From positions 36,561-100,560 of the forward strand of contig NZ_JAPHOQ010000016.1 in the NCBI RefSeq assembly GCF_026191355.1: a stretch of 64,000 nucleotides of DNA, given 5' to 3'. Under the pieces are notes generated by a model that worked only from the letters and a program-made list of their open reading frames with translations, had not been told where the DNA came from and made no database searches. Below are positions 18,571 through 27,081 of this stretch, in pieces. The stretch is from Legionella sheltonii (GTDB lineage: Bacteria; Pseudomonadota; Gammaproteobacteria; Legionellales; Legionellaceae). Position 1 is the first letter of the stretch. The number at the start of each line of letters is the position of its first letter. The position numbers and the translations under genes are program-made.

Positions 18571-20078
18571 GTACTGGCCTCAATTTGAAATATTTCATGC
18601 CCTTGCTTTAGGAAATTAAGAGCATAATTGAGTTCACTACGAGTTTCTGCGTAGATTCTAAAAAGGGGCTGAGATTTTTTGACTACCGAATGCAGTTCTG
18701 TTAATAACTCAACACCTGCTGCTTTTGATTTTGGTGCTCCAGCTAATTTTGCCATTTGAGAGATGTGACGATTATCAATGTTAATCACGATCCCTGAGCG
18801 TGTGGATTCAATTGTGTGAACAACCGGTGCTTTTTTTATCTCTCTTAGACCACCTTGAGCCCGGCAAATTGCTTCAAATTTAGCTAAAGCCTTGCCACTA
18901 TTAAGTAAATGAGTTGCGATATTTAGTCCTTGACCTGGCAAGACCTGAGGGGAAAACTCTATGATATGACCTGCCAATACTAAAGCATGATCACGTAAAT
19001 CTTGTGGCGCATTTTTATCGCAATTTAAAACGGATAATACATCCAATGCCTCTAAAACAGGCCCAATCCCACGACCTACTGGTTGTGATCCATCGCTGAA
19101 TATTACTTTTATTTTGAGGTCAAATTCTTCGGCAACACACTCTAATAATTTTTTTAAAGATTCCGCCCTTTCAATGGAACGAACCTTAGCTGTGGTTCCT
19201 ATAGGCATGTCAATAACTAGATGATTTGAGCCAGCAGCAATTTTTTTTGACAAAATAGAGGCAACCATTTGTCCCTCGCTATCAATGTTTGCAGTTCGTT
19301 CAATGCGGATTAGTAAATCGTCAGCAGGGCTTAATGACATGGATCCTCCCCAAACCAAGCAGCCGTTTTCTTGCTCCACAACTTTTTTCATTTCATTGAG
19401 TGTTAAATTAACCCTGGTGAATACTTCCATTGTATCTGCTGTTCCTGCTGGGGATGTGATGGCCCGTGAGGAGGTCTTGGGAATTACTAAGCCAAATGCA
19501 GCGACAATTGAAACAACAATAGGTGTTGTGCGATTTCCTGGTAAGCCACCCACAGAATGTTTATCCACGACAAACGGAAGATCCCAAGATAATTGTTGGC
19601 CAGAATGGATCATTGCTCGAGTAAGATCAATAATTTCTTTCTGTGAGAGTCTGTCACCACCGATCGCTGCGATATACATTGCTATATTAATGTCCGAAAG
19701 TTGTCCAGATACAATGTCTTTGATGATGTGGCTTGTCTGTTCAGCAGTTAATTCATTACCATAAATTTTGGAGCGAATGTAACTAAGAGAATCTAGTGGT
19801 TGAGGATGAATTACTGCAATCTCATCGCCTTCGTTTGCAGAGAGTAGTTCCCATGCGTAATTTGAAAGACTGGCTTCATTGTGTCTTAATAAATCAGTTT
19901 CTACCGTGTTTAATGTAGCAATAATAGAGCGCTTATTGAGTATAACCCGAACACGCGTTTGGGCAGTGAATCCTTCGGATATACAAATATAACAATCTTC
20001 TCGCATATAAATAACAGGTTCTTTATGCGTATTAATTCCTAAGTATTTAAGCGTCAAAGTTGTGTGCTTTTTACTCAT
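18567..20078 (-). CDS. AMP phosphorylase-type member of the thymidine phosphorylase family
   Basis: A 503-residue protein matching the long archaeal-type AMP phosphorylases rather than the ~440-residue DeoA. It has an extra N-terminal domain (to about residue 85) and the diagnostic segment VVDKHSVGGLPGNRTTPIV followed by PKTSSRAITSPAGTADTMEV. Classical thymidine phosphorylases have a GHTGGTLDKLE-type sequence in place of SPAGTADTMEV. AMP phosphorylase converts a nucleoside 5'-monophosphate plus phosphate to base plus ribose 1,5-bisphosphate. In archaea this feeds an isomerase and RuBisCO; neither is visible here. Four-base ATGA overlaps join it to both the beta-CASP gene upstream and the PRPP-synthetase-like gene downstream. 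Activity on NMPs rather than thymidine is inferred from these motifs. Confidence 0.82.
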   Translation of the reverse strand: MSKKHTTLTLKYLGINTHKEPVIYMREDCYICISEGFTAQTRVRVILNKRSIIATLNTVETDLLRHNEASLSNYAWELLSANEGDEIAVIHPQPLDSLSYIRSKIYGNELTAEQTSHIIKDIVSGQLSDINIAMYIAAIGGDRLSQKEIIDLTRAMIHSGQQLSWDLPFVVDKHSVGGLPGNRTTPIVVSIVAAFGLVIPKTSSRAITSPAGTADTMEVFTRVNLTLNEMKKVVEQENGCLVWGGSMSLSPADDLLIRIERTANIDSEGQMVASILSKKIAAGSNHLVIDMPIGTTAKVRSIERAESLKKLLECVAEEFDLKIKVIFSDGSQPVGRGIGPVLEALDVLSVLNCDKNAPQDLRDHALVLAGHIIEFSPQVLPGQGLNIATHLLNSGKALAKFEAICRAQGGLREIKKAPVVHTIESTRSGIVINIDNRHISQMAKLAGAPKSKAAGVELLTELHSVVKKSQPLFRIYAETRSELNYALNFLKQGHEIFQIEAST

Positions 20079-21430
20079 AATTGCTCTTTTTGTTCATACT
20101 CAGGAATAGTACATTCCCAACCGAGTTGTGTTTCAATTTTGTTCTTTAAAGAAAGTGCAGCCTCTGGTTCTCCATGAGTTACAAAAGTTTTTTTAGGTGG
20201 TTGTTGGAATTGTTTAAGCCAACCGAGTATTTCACCATAATCGGCATGGGCTGAGGTACTTCGCATCGCTTCTACTTGAGCATTTATGGGGATGATTTTG
20301 CCATGGGCTTCAATAAACCTTTTACCTGCAAGAATTTCTGCACCTAGTGTTTCCTCTGCTTGGAACCCAGTAAACAATAGAGTATTACGTGGATCCGAAG
20401 CGTAGGATCTAATATGAAATACAATACGACCACCAGATGCCATGCCGCTTGCAGAGAGAATAATCTTGGGTGTTTTATCTAAATCCAATTCAATCGACTC
20501 ATCCATGGCCCTCACGTAGGTAGCAACATCACAGAGCTCCTGACATTGGCTTTCGGTTAACCGAAGATCTTCTAGATGGTTATATAAAATTTGCGTTGCA
20601 TTAATCGCCATAGGGCTATCTAAATAAATGGGAACATCTGGAATCGCATTTTCTTTCCTTAACTCAGAAAGATAATGCAATAATACTTGCGAACGACCCA
20701 CAGCAAATGCAGGAATAATAACTGAGCCGCCTCGCCGAATGGTTTTATTAATAATCGTTTTTAATGTCTGCTTAGGTGGTTCTTTTTCATGCAGACGATC
20801 ACCGTAGGTTGATTCAATGACAAGGTAATCAACCTGTTGAACTTCTGTAGGTTTCTTCATTACCGGATCATGCATTCTTCCTAAATCTCCACTAAAAAGA
20901 AGCGATGTATCCTGATATTGGATTCGTACAAACGATGAACCAACAATGTGCCCGGCAGGAATTAATTGAACACTTAGGTTATTATTCAGTTGTATCACTT
21001 TATTGTAGGCATGTGGCTGAAACAGCTTTAATGCATTTTCAGCATCTTCAAGCGTATAAAGAGGAAGAGCAGGGTGATGTTTTGAATAGTGGTACTCATT
21101 GGCGTGTTTGGCATCTTCTTCTTGGAGATGTGCACTATCACGTAATAAGAGCTCACATAAATCTTTAGTTCCGTACGTGCAATAAATGGGTTTATTGAAA
21201 CCATTTTTTACTAATAAAGGTAGATAACCGGTATGATCAATATGGGCATGTGTGAGAATGACAGCATCCAATATTTCGGGATTAAACGGCAGTGGGCTCC
21301 AATTTCTTAGACGTAACTCCTTTGGACCTTGAAAAAGCCCGCAATCCACCAAAATATTTTTTTTATCAACTGAAAGAAGGTACTTGGAACCTGTAACAGT
21401 TCCATTGGCGCCAAGAAATGTCATTTGCAT
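20075..21430 (-). CDS. Beta-CASP metallo-beta-lactamase ribonuclease
   Basis: A 451-residue metallo-beta-lactamase plus beta-CASP protein, the architecture of CPSF73-like RNases and bacterial YSH1-type nucleases. Motifs in order: VILTHAHIDHTGYLP near residues 57-71 (HxHxDH), AGHIVGSSFVRI near 155, FSGDLGR, PAFAVGRSQ and YLDSPMA in the CASP insert, ILSASGMASGGR, SAHADYGE and FVTHGEPEAA at the C terminus. It probably acts as a zinc-dependent endo- or exoribonuclease in the cytoplasm. Being first in a chain of overlapping genes with NMP-using enzymes suggests that its RNA breakdown products feed them. The start is ATG 21430; the UspA gene ends 45 bases upstream. Confidence 0.85.
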   Translation of the reverse strand: MQMTFLGANGTVTGSKYLLSVDKKNILVDCGLFQGPKELRLRNWSPLPFNPEILDAVILTHAHIDHTGYLPLLVKNGFNKPIYCTYGTKDLCELLLRDSAHLQEEDAKHANEYHYSKHHPALPLYTLEDAENALKLFQPHAYNKVIQLNNNLSVQLIPAGHIVGSSFVRIQYQDTSLLFSGDLGRMHDPVMKKPTEVQQVDYLVIESTYGDRLHEKEPPKQTLKTIINKTIRRGGSVIIPAFAVGRSQVLLHYLSELRKENAIPDVPIYLDSPMAINATQILYNHLEDLRLTESQCQELCDVATYVRAMDESIELDLDKTPKIILSASGMASGGRIVFHIRSYASDPRNTLLFTGFQAEETLGAEILAGKRFIEAHGKIIPINAQVEAMRSTSAHADYGEILGWLKQFQQPPKKTFVTHGEPEAALSLKNKIETQLGWECTIPEYEQKEQL

Positions 21431-21475
21431 AATAATTAATCCTTTAATAACAGCGCAGATAAAAAAATTTAATTA

Positions 21476-21895
21476 TTAAAGTCGTAATGTTAGAACATCA
21501 CATGGGGCATGATTAACCGTAGCATGCGCTGTACTGCCTAAAAAGGAATGCAAACCAATAGAAGAGTGGCTTCCAATAATAATAAGCTGGCAATTTAATT
21601 CTTTAACTTTATTAAAAATATGTTCTTTGACTGAGCCTACTTCAACAAACTGTTGTTCTTGAGGGATATTATAATTTTCACCCAGTAAGGCTAAAACGGT
21701 TTGCGCATCATCTTTGGCAGGATTTGCTAATTCTGTAAAACCTAGACCTTGGGCTAGTTGGAAACTCGCAGGAAGCTCTATAACATGCAACAGGTATAAT
21801 GTAGCATTAAACTGTTTGGCAATAGAAATTGCTTTTTCTGTGAGATGATTATGCTCCTTGAGCAAATCCGTAGCAAATAAAATATTCTTATACAT
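21476..21895 (-). CDS. Universal stress protein UspA family
   Basis: A 139-residue single-domain Usp. It begins YKNILFATDLLKEHNHLTEKA and contains LYLLHVIELPAS. The ATP-binding signature IIIGSHSSIGLHSFLGSTAH near residues 106-125 corresponds to G-2x-G-9x-G(S/T), so nucleotide binding is likely. The start ATG 21895 has GAGG five bases upstream. It lies first in the same direction as the beta-CASP/AMP-phosphorylase operon with a 45-base gap, so it may be co-transcribed and tie that operon to stress or stationary phase. Its biochemical role is not known. Confidence 0.8.
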   Translation of the reverse strand: MYKNILFATDLLKEHNHLTEKAISIAKQFNATLYLLHVIELPASFQLAQGLGFTELANPAKDDAQTVLALLGENYNIPQEQQFVEVGSVKEHIFNKVKELNCQLIIIGSHSSIGLHSFLGSTAHATVNHAPCDVLTLRL

Positions 21896-22084
21896 AGAAG
21901 CCTCACAATGGTATTTATTATTGTAAATAATAGTAGATTCCTTGATATAAGTACCTATTTTACATTACAAAATATGAAATAATTTAGTTTAAATGGCTGA
22001 TAGGTGGTGTTATATTGACCATATTTTTTAGAGATTGATCATGGTGGATATTTGATGGTGTCTAATTAGTCATTTATGCTGAGA

Positions 22085-22510
22085 CTACACGATTGCGCTA
22101 CATCTGAAACCAGGATTTATTTCCTTCAGAGGAGTCAAAACAAAATCTCGAGAGTGAATGTGTGGATGAGGAACGATGAGTTTCTTAGATTGAACAACAC
22201 GATTTTCATACAAAAGAAGATCTATATCAATAATTCTAGGACCCCAGCGTTTTTTCCGGATTCTTCCTTGTTTCGTTTCAATTTTTTGGCATGCATTGAG
22301 TAGTTCTAAGGGAGATAAAACTGTAGCAAGCTCAACCACTGCGTTACAAAAATCTTGTTGTCCTTGTAATCCCCAGGCTTTAGACCAATAAAAGGATGAT
22401 ACTTTAGTAACGACAGTACAGCGCAACGCTTTTATTGATTTGATTGCTTTACGAAGTTGGCGTTCAGGGACGTGCTGATTTGATCCCAACCCTAAATAAC
22501 AAACATTCAT
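22085..22510 (-). CDS. folK: 6-hydroxymethyl-7,8-dihydropterin pyrophosphokinase
   Basis: HPPK transfers pyrophosphate from ATP to 6-hydroxymethyl-dihydropterin in folate synthesis. The 141 residues contain LGLGSNQHVPERQLRKA at the start, FCNAVVELAT, the signature WGPRIIDIDLLLYENR near residues 90-105 and the C-terminal VPHPHIHSRDFVLTPL. It follows pcnB with a two-base gap, the classic pcnB-folK pair, and so is coupled to it. Length is slightly below E. coli FolK (159). Confidence 0.93.
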   Translation of the reverse strand: MNVCYLGLGSNQHVPERQLRKAIKSIKALRCTVVTKVSSFYWSKAWGLQGQQDFCNAVVELATVLSPLELLNACQKIETKQGRIRKKRWGPRIIDIDLLLYENRVVQSKKLIVPHPHIHSRDFVLTPLKEINPGFRCSAIV

Positions 22511-22512
22511 TA

Positions 22513-23805
22513 TTAATCGCTTGTTTTTTTGCTTTTTGGCTTACGTCGACGTTTACGCTTATGCGTGTCAGGTGTTAATTGCGCAACCATATTCGCTTGT
22601 TCCGCCTCATCTGCGTCCTGGAACGCAGTCCACCATTGTGCGAGCTCTATGGACTCATCTCCTGCAAGAGCACGTAATGCCATAAAATCATAAGCTGCCC
22701 TAAAGCGTGGATGTTGTAAGAGGTTAAAGGCTCTTCCTCCGAGTCTTTTGGCAAAACGATACTGTAGTAACCAAATTTCACGAATAATTTGTGTATAGCG
22801 TCTGGGGATGGAAATAATTTTGTTTTGCTCAGCAAGCACCAGTGACATTGCTTTTTCTATAGATGGAAGTGGATCAATTCCAGTTTTTTGTAAGTCCTTT
22901 GAACATTCAATCATAGGAAACCATAAAAGGACTGCAAATAAAAATGCCGGAGTAACTGGTTTATCTTCCTTGATGCGCGTATCGGTATTTTCCAGAGCAA
23001 TGGCTAATAAGGCATTTACAGGATACGAACTGTTTAATAGGGCATTGGTTTGTGGACATAAATATTGAAACAAACCATATTGCATAAGCAGCTTTTGAAC
23101 CACCTCAGCATTGCCGCATTGGTATAATTTGGTCATTTCATCGAATAAACGTGAATTGGAGACATGCGTTATGAGATGGCTAATTTCAGGGAAAGGAGCC
23201 TCTGTTTCGGGTGCAAGTTTGAAATTTAATTTTGCACTAAATCGAATCGCCCGTAACATCCGCACGGGGTCTTCCTGGTACCGTTTTGTTGGATCGCCAA
23301 TCATACGAATGAGCTTTTCCTCAACGTCTTTTACACCACCAGTAAAATCAATAATAGTGGAATCATTAATATTGTAGTACAGCGAGTTAATTGTGAAATC
23401 GCGTCTCCAAGCATCTTCATCGAGTGAGCCATAGGCATTATCACGAACCAGCATTCCGCGTTCGTTTGTTTGTTGGCTTTCATCAGCAGCCATGTGTCCT
23501 CGGAAGGTGGCAACTTCAATAATTTCTCGATGAAAAAGTATATGAACAAGCTTGAATCGCCGACCAATAATTCGCCCATTTCTGAATAAATTCTTGACTT
23601 GATTTGGTGTCGCATCGGTTGCAACATCGAAATCTTTGGGGGCTTTATGCAGTAATAAATCTCGGACACTTCCGCCCACAATATAGGCTTGAAAACCAGC
23701 ACCAATTAGGCGGTTCAGTACTTTGAGCGCGTTGCTACTAATGTCCGCTTTAGATATGGAATGTTTATTCCTTGGGATTATGTAAGCTGAAGCAACAGGA
23801 AGCAC
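22513..23805 (-). CDS. pcnB: Poly(A) polymerase I; start codon uncertain
   Basis: PcnB adds poly(A) tails to RNA 3' ends, promoting decay. Motifs: AYIVGGSVRDLLLHKAPKDF near residue 38, the nucleotidyltransferase DFDVATDATPNQVKNLF, RRFKLVHILF, RRDFTINSLYYN near 130 and RMLRAIRFSAKLNF near 180. The C terminus is very basic (HKRKRRRKPKSKKTSD), as in E. coli PcnB, where it binds RNA. The GTG at 23805 is the only standard start; the frame stays open for 18 more codons to a TGA at 23860-23862 and would add a basic stretch (KFIKKLLKKNR) resembling the extra N terminus of other PcnB proteins. That stretch has no ATG, GTG or TTG but has AUC codons after AAAGAG. E. coli pcnB is known to use a rare AUU start, so an unusual start is plausible. 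Confidence 0.88.
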   Translation of the reverse strand: MLPVASAYIIPRNKHSISKADISSNALKVLNRLIGAGFQAYIVGGSVRDLLLHKAPKDFDVATDATPNQVKNLFRNGRIIGRRFKLVHILFHREIIEVATFRGHMAADESQQTNERGMLVRDNAYGSLDEDAWRRDFTINSLYYNINDSTIIDFTGGVKDVEEKLIRMIGDPTKRYQEDPVRMLRAIRFSAKLNFKLAPETEAPFPEISHLITHVSNSRLFDEMTKLYQCGNAEVVQKLLMQYGLFQYLCPQTNALLNSSYPVNALLAIALENTDTRIKEDKPVTPAFLFAVLLWFPMIECSKDLQKTGIDPLPSIEKAMSLVLAEQNKIISIPRRYTQIIREIWLLQYRFAKRLGGRAFNLLQHPRFRAAYDFMALRALAGDESIELAQWWTAFQDADEAEQANMVAQLTPDTHKRKRRRKPKSKKTSD

Positions 23806-24039
23806 ATGTGCTCTGTTTTTCTTTAACAGCTTTTTGATGAATTTGATGATCTCTTTATCTCACAAGATTAACGAAACGTTGAATATTATATCGAAGCAAA
23901 AGAATAAAGTGAATATTTGCCTTTATAAACATCTATTTTTAAGTCAAATTTGTATGGTCAAGGTTACAGAAAAGCTTAGGTAATTATTAGATTAAGAGTA
24001 TATCATATAGTTTTTCAATTTCTGACATCTGAGGCTTCG

Positions 24040-24771
24040 ATGGATTTTATTGATGTTATTGCGAGTTTAATCGTTTTAATCATATTAGAAATTGTTTTAG
24101 GAATAGATAACCTGGTTATTTTGTCCATTTTATCTGAAAGATTACCTCCAGAGCAGAGAAAAAAAGCGAGGCGTTGGGGGCTAACCCTCTCCTGGATAAT
24201 GCGGTTGCTCTTACTTGCGGTTGCGGTGGATTTGATCAAATTAACTAAGCCCTTGCTGACAATAAATCAGATTTCGTTCTCTGCACGTGATTTTTTTCTC
24301 ATGCTAGGCGGTGCTTTCTTAATCTGGAAGGCTACCGATGAAATTCACCAGGATGTCACTGAAGATAGCGTATTAGTGAGTGAAAACAAAAAGCATTCAT
24401 TTAAAGCAACATTCAGGATGGTTATTTTGCAGATTGTAATCATGGATATTATCTTTTCTCTCGATAGTGTCTTAACTGCCGTGGGCTTGACCTCTCGATT
24501 TTGGGTTATGGCTCTAGCTATTACTTGTGCCATTTTTATTATGATTTTTGCAAGCGAAATGGTTAGTGCGTTTATTAAACAACACCCGACGATTAAAATG
24601 CTTGCCTTGAGTTATTTAATTCTAATTGGCATGGTGTTAGTTGCCGATGGATTTTCTTTTCATATTCCTCGAGGGTATATCTATTTTGCAATGGGTTTTT
24701 CCTTATCAGTTGAGTCCCTTAATTTATTAAAGCATTCACGAAAAAAAAGTAAACGGAAATCTGGAAATTAA
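24040..24771 (+). CDS. TerC-family integral membrane protein
   Basis: A 243-residue inner-membrane protein of the TerC/YjbE-like family linked to metal-ion (manganese) export. About seven hydrophobic helices are visible. Conserved acidic motifs are EIVLGIDNLVILSIL near residues 16-30 and IVIMDIIFSLDSVLTAVGLT near 135, where the aspartates lie in membrane helices. The tail is basic (HSRKKSKRKS). GAGG lies seven bases before the ATG. It is followed after two bases by hemJ, so both share a transcript. The transported ion is inferred from the family only. Confidence 0.82.
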   Translation: MDFIDVIASLIVLIILEIVLGIDNLVILSILSERLPPEQRKKARRWGLTLSWIMRLLLLAVAVDLIKLTKPLLTINQISFSARDFFLMLGGAFLIWKATDEIHQDVTEDSVLVSENKKHSFKATFRMVILQIVIMDIIFSLDSVLTAVGLTSRFWVMALAITCAIFIMIFASEMVSAFIKQHPTIKMLALSYLILIGMVLVADGFSFHIPRGYIYFAMGFSLSVESLNLLKHSRKKSKRKSGN

Positions 24772-24773
24772 TT

Positions 24774-25193
24774 ATGTTATATATTAAAGCGTTTCATATT
24801 ATTGCGATAGTTGCATGGTTTGCTGGATTATTTTATTTACCGAGATTATTTGTTTATCACGCGGATACTTATGACGAGACAAGTGTTATCCGTTTTCAAA
24901 TAATGGAAAAAAGATTGTACTACGGAATCACCTGGCCTGCGGCATTACTGACCACTCTCTTAGGATTGTGGTTGCTCAGCTACAATCCTGCTTATTACCT
25001 TAAGGCAGGATGGATGCATGCTAAATTGAGCCTTGTTGTTCTTTTATGGGTTTATCACCTGCTGTGCGGACATTATCTAAAAGCATTTGCTCAAAATAAA
25101 AATCAAAAAAGCGCACTTTTTTTTCGCATTTATAATGAAATTCCAACGTTATTCTTAATAGCAATCGTGTTATTGGTTGTAGTTAAACCGTAA
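24774..25193 (+). CDS. hemJ: Protoporphyrinogen IX oxidase HemJ
   Basis: HemJ is the oxygen-independent type of protoporphyrinogen oxidase, a four-helix inner-membrane protein acting in late haem synthesis. The 139 residues show the key features IKAFHIIAIVAWFAGLFYLPR (conserved histidine near 8), EKRLYYGITWPA, GWMHAKLSLVVLLW (conserved H and K) and a final hydrophobic helix. Length is typical. It is coupled to the TerC gene upstream and lies close to hemL, so haem genes cluster here. Confidence 0.88.
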   Translation: MLYIKAFHIIAIVAWFAGLFYLPRLFVYHADTYDETSVIRFQIMEKRLYYGITWPAALLTTLLGLWLLSYNPAYYLKAGWMHAKLSLVVLLWVYHLLCGHYLKAFAQNKNQKSALFFRIYNEIPTLFLIAIVLLVVVKP

Positions 25194-25228
25194 CTTGAGT
25201 GTTGATGGAAATCATAATGTGGTTGCTT

Positions 25229-25255
25229 AGCCCGGGGTAGCAGCCGAACCGGGCT
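25229..25255. terminator. Hairpin between convergent hemJ and rubredoxin genes
   Basis: AGCCCGG/CCGGGCT (25229-25235 with 25249-25255) forms a GC-rich stem in the 91-base convergent gap. It has no U-run and may be a short relative of the dispersed palindromes. Confidence 0.4.
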
Positions 25256-25284
25256 ATATACTTTGCTGGGGATGGCTTATAGTC

Positions 25285-25473
25285 TTATTCCATTTCCACC
25301 ATGTCAAAATCTTCTTTACCGGCGCCACAATCTGGACAAAACCAATTTTCTGGCACATCTTCCCAACGTGTACCCGGTTCAATTCCATCCTCTGGCCATC
25401 CTTCAGCTTCATCATAGATAAAACCACAGATGACGCAAATATATTTTTTATACTCTTGCATGATAGTACTCAT
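25285..25473 (-). CDS. rubA: Rubredoxin
   Basis: A one-iron electron carrier with two CxxCG knuckles: [15 protein letters not shown] and [14 protein letters not shown]. It passes electrons in the cytoplasm, for example to alkane hydroxylases or to oxygen- and radical-scavenging enzymes; the partner is not visible here. I start at ATG 25473 (62 residues); 25461 (MQEYKKY) is equally reasonable and gives the usual 58. The longer frame to 25548 overlaps the hemL leader and is unlikely. It is divergent from hemL. Confidence 0.9.
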   Translation of the reverse strand: MSTIMQEYKKYICVICGFIYDEAEGWPEDGIEPGTRWEDVPENWFCPDCGAGKEDFDMVEME

Positions 25474-25586
25474 TATAAAAGGGCTTAATTTAGCTATTGT
25501 GGAACCCAATGTAAAGATTAACCTCTTTTTTTTGCCAATTTTTCGCAATGTCTGTATTATTATATCGCAAAATTATGGAGATTTTT

Positions 25587-26873
25587 ATGACCCGTTCAAC
25601 AGATTTATTTCATCAAGCCCAAGACCTGATTCCTGGTGGGGTTAATTCACCCGTACGAGCTTTTAAAGGGGTTGGTGGTGATCCTATCTTTTTTAAACAA
25701 GGTAAGGGGGCATACCTTGTCGATGTTGATAATAATGAATACATTGATTACGTTGGGTCTTGGGGACCATTAATTCTTGGTCATTGTCACCCGGCTGTGA
25801 TTGAAGCGGTAAATAAGGTGCTTCATAGCGGTATGAGTTTTGGAGCACCTACAGAACTTGAAGTACTCTTGGCTGAAAAAATTATCTCTTTAATTCCTTC
25901 AATTGAAAAAGTACGGATGGTGAATTCTGGTACTGAAGCCACGATGACTGCTATTCGGTTGGCTCGTGGTGTTACCAAGAAAAATAAATTTATAAAATTT
26001 AATGGTTGTTATCATGGACACAGCGATAGTTTACTCGTCAAAGCGGGCTCTGGTCTTCTTACCTTAGGTATTCCCTCAACGCCCGGAATTCCACAAAGTG
26101 TTACAGAACATACTTTAACCGCCAATTTTAATGATCTAGAGCAAACCGCACAATTATTTGAAAAATTTCCTGACGACATCGCCGCAGTGATTTTAGAACC
26201 TGTTGCGGGAAATATGGGTTTCGTTTTGCCAGATTTAGAATTTTTGCAGGGATTGCGCCAGTTATGCGATCAATACAACGCCTTATTGATTTTCGATGAA
26301 GTCATGACTGGTTTTAGAGTGGGGTTAACTGGAGCTCAAGGCGTATTTGGAATCACTCCTGATATTACTACCCTGGGTAAAGTTATTGGTGGGGGCATGC
26401 CAGTCGGTGCTTTAGGTGGAAGAGCAGAAATAATGTCCTTTCTAGCACCTGAGGGGCCAGTGTATCAAGCAGGGACACTCTCTGGAAATCCATTAGCCAT
26501 GGCCGCAGGTCTTGCAACTTTATCTGAAATCGAAAAAGCTGGATTTTTTGATTCGTTAAGTCAGTCCACAAAAGCGTTAATCCAAGCTTTAGCCTCTGTT
26601 GCTGAAACATTAAATATTCCATTTTTTACTGCTTCATTAGGTGGAATGTTTGGCTTTTGTTTTACGGAGAAAACTCGCATTGCAGATTATGCTGACATCG
26701 CTGCATCTGATGAAATTTTATTCAAAAAGTTTTATCATGGAATGTTAGGAAAAGGCGTTTATTTTGCTCCTTCTATGTATGAGGCTGGATTTGTTTCCAG
26801 CGCACATGGAGAACATGAGATTGTTAAAACTCAAATGGCTGCAGAAGAAGTTTTGAGCCAATTAAAAAAATAA
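25587..26873 (+). CDS. hemL: Glutamate-1-semialdehyde 2,1-aminomutase
   Basis: HemL converts glutamate-1-semialdehyde to 5-aminolevulinate in the C5 haem pathway, using PLP. From ATG 25587 (GGAG six bases upstream) the protein is 428 residues. It has [19 protein letters not shown] at the N terminus, [44 protein letters not shown] and the PLP lysine in [17 protein letters not shown] at about residue 265. The frame upstream to 25548 has no supporting ribosome-binding site. Confidence 0.95.
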   Translation: MTRSTDLFHQAQDLIPGGVNSPVRAFKGVGGDPIFFKQGKGAYLVDVDNNEYIDYVGSWGPLILGHCHPAVIEAVNKVLHSGMSFGAPTELEVLLAEKIISLIPSIEKVRMVNSGTEATMTAIRLARGVTKKNKFIKFNGCYHGHSDSLLVKAGSGLLTLGIPSTPGIPQSVTEHTLTANFNDLEQTAQLFEKFPDDIAAVILEPVAGNMGFVLPDLEFLQGLRQLCDQYNALLIFDEVMTGFRVGLTGAQGVFGITPDITTLGKVIGGGMPVGALGGRAEIMSFLAPEGPVYQAGTLSGNPLAMAAGLATLSEIEKAGFFDSLSQSTKALIQALASVAETLNIPFFTASLGGMFGFCFTEKTRIADYADIAASDEILFKKFYHGMLGKGVYFAPSMYEAGFVSSAHGEHEIVKTQMAAEEVLSQLKK

Positions 26874-26906
26874 ACAAACTTCTAACCCATCAAGAGTAAA
26901 ATCGAG

Positions 26907-26942
26907 TTTCCCCCTGCAATAGCATTGCATTTCAGGGGGAAA
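26907..26942 (+). terminator. Hairpin downstream of hemL
   Basis: TTTCCCCCTG/CAGGGGGAAA is a perfect 10-base stem with an inner GCAAT/ATTGC stem, 34 bases after the hemL stop. The U-run is short (ATTCTT), so termination may be partial. Confidence 0.55.
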
Positions 26943-27081
26943 ATTCTTGCCCCGATCGAGATGATATGGGTGGTAAATAGGATGTATAAAAAGATAAAAA
27001 ATAAATTTTTAAAGGTACTAGACAGTAATTTTTCCTCATGTCATATTCAGAGTGGGTCTTGAATTAACAAGGAAGGCTATA

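Noticed and set aside
18567..20078. Classical thymidine phosphorylase DeoA
   Set aside because: Length of 503 residues, the N-terminal extra domain and the TSSRAITSPAGTADTMEV segment fit AMP phosphorylase better.
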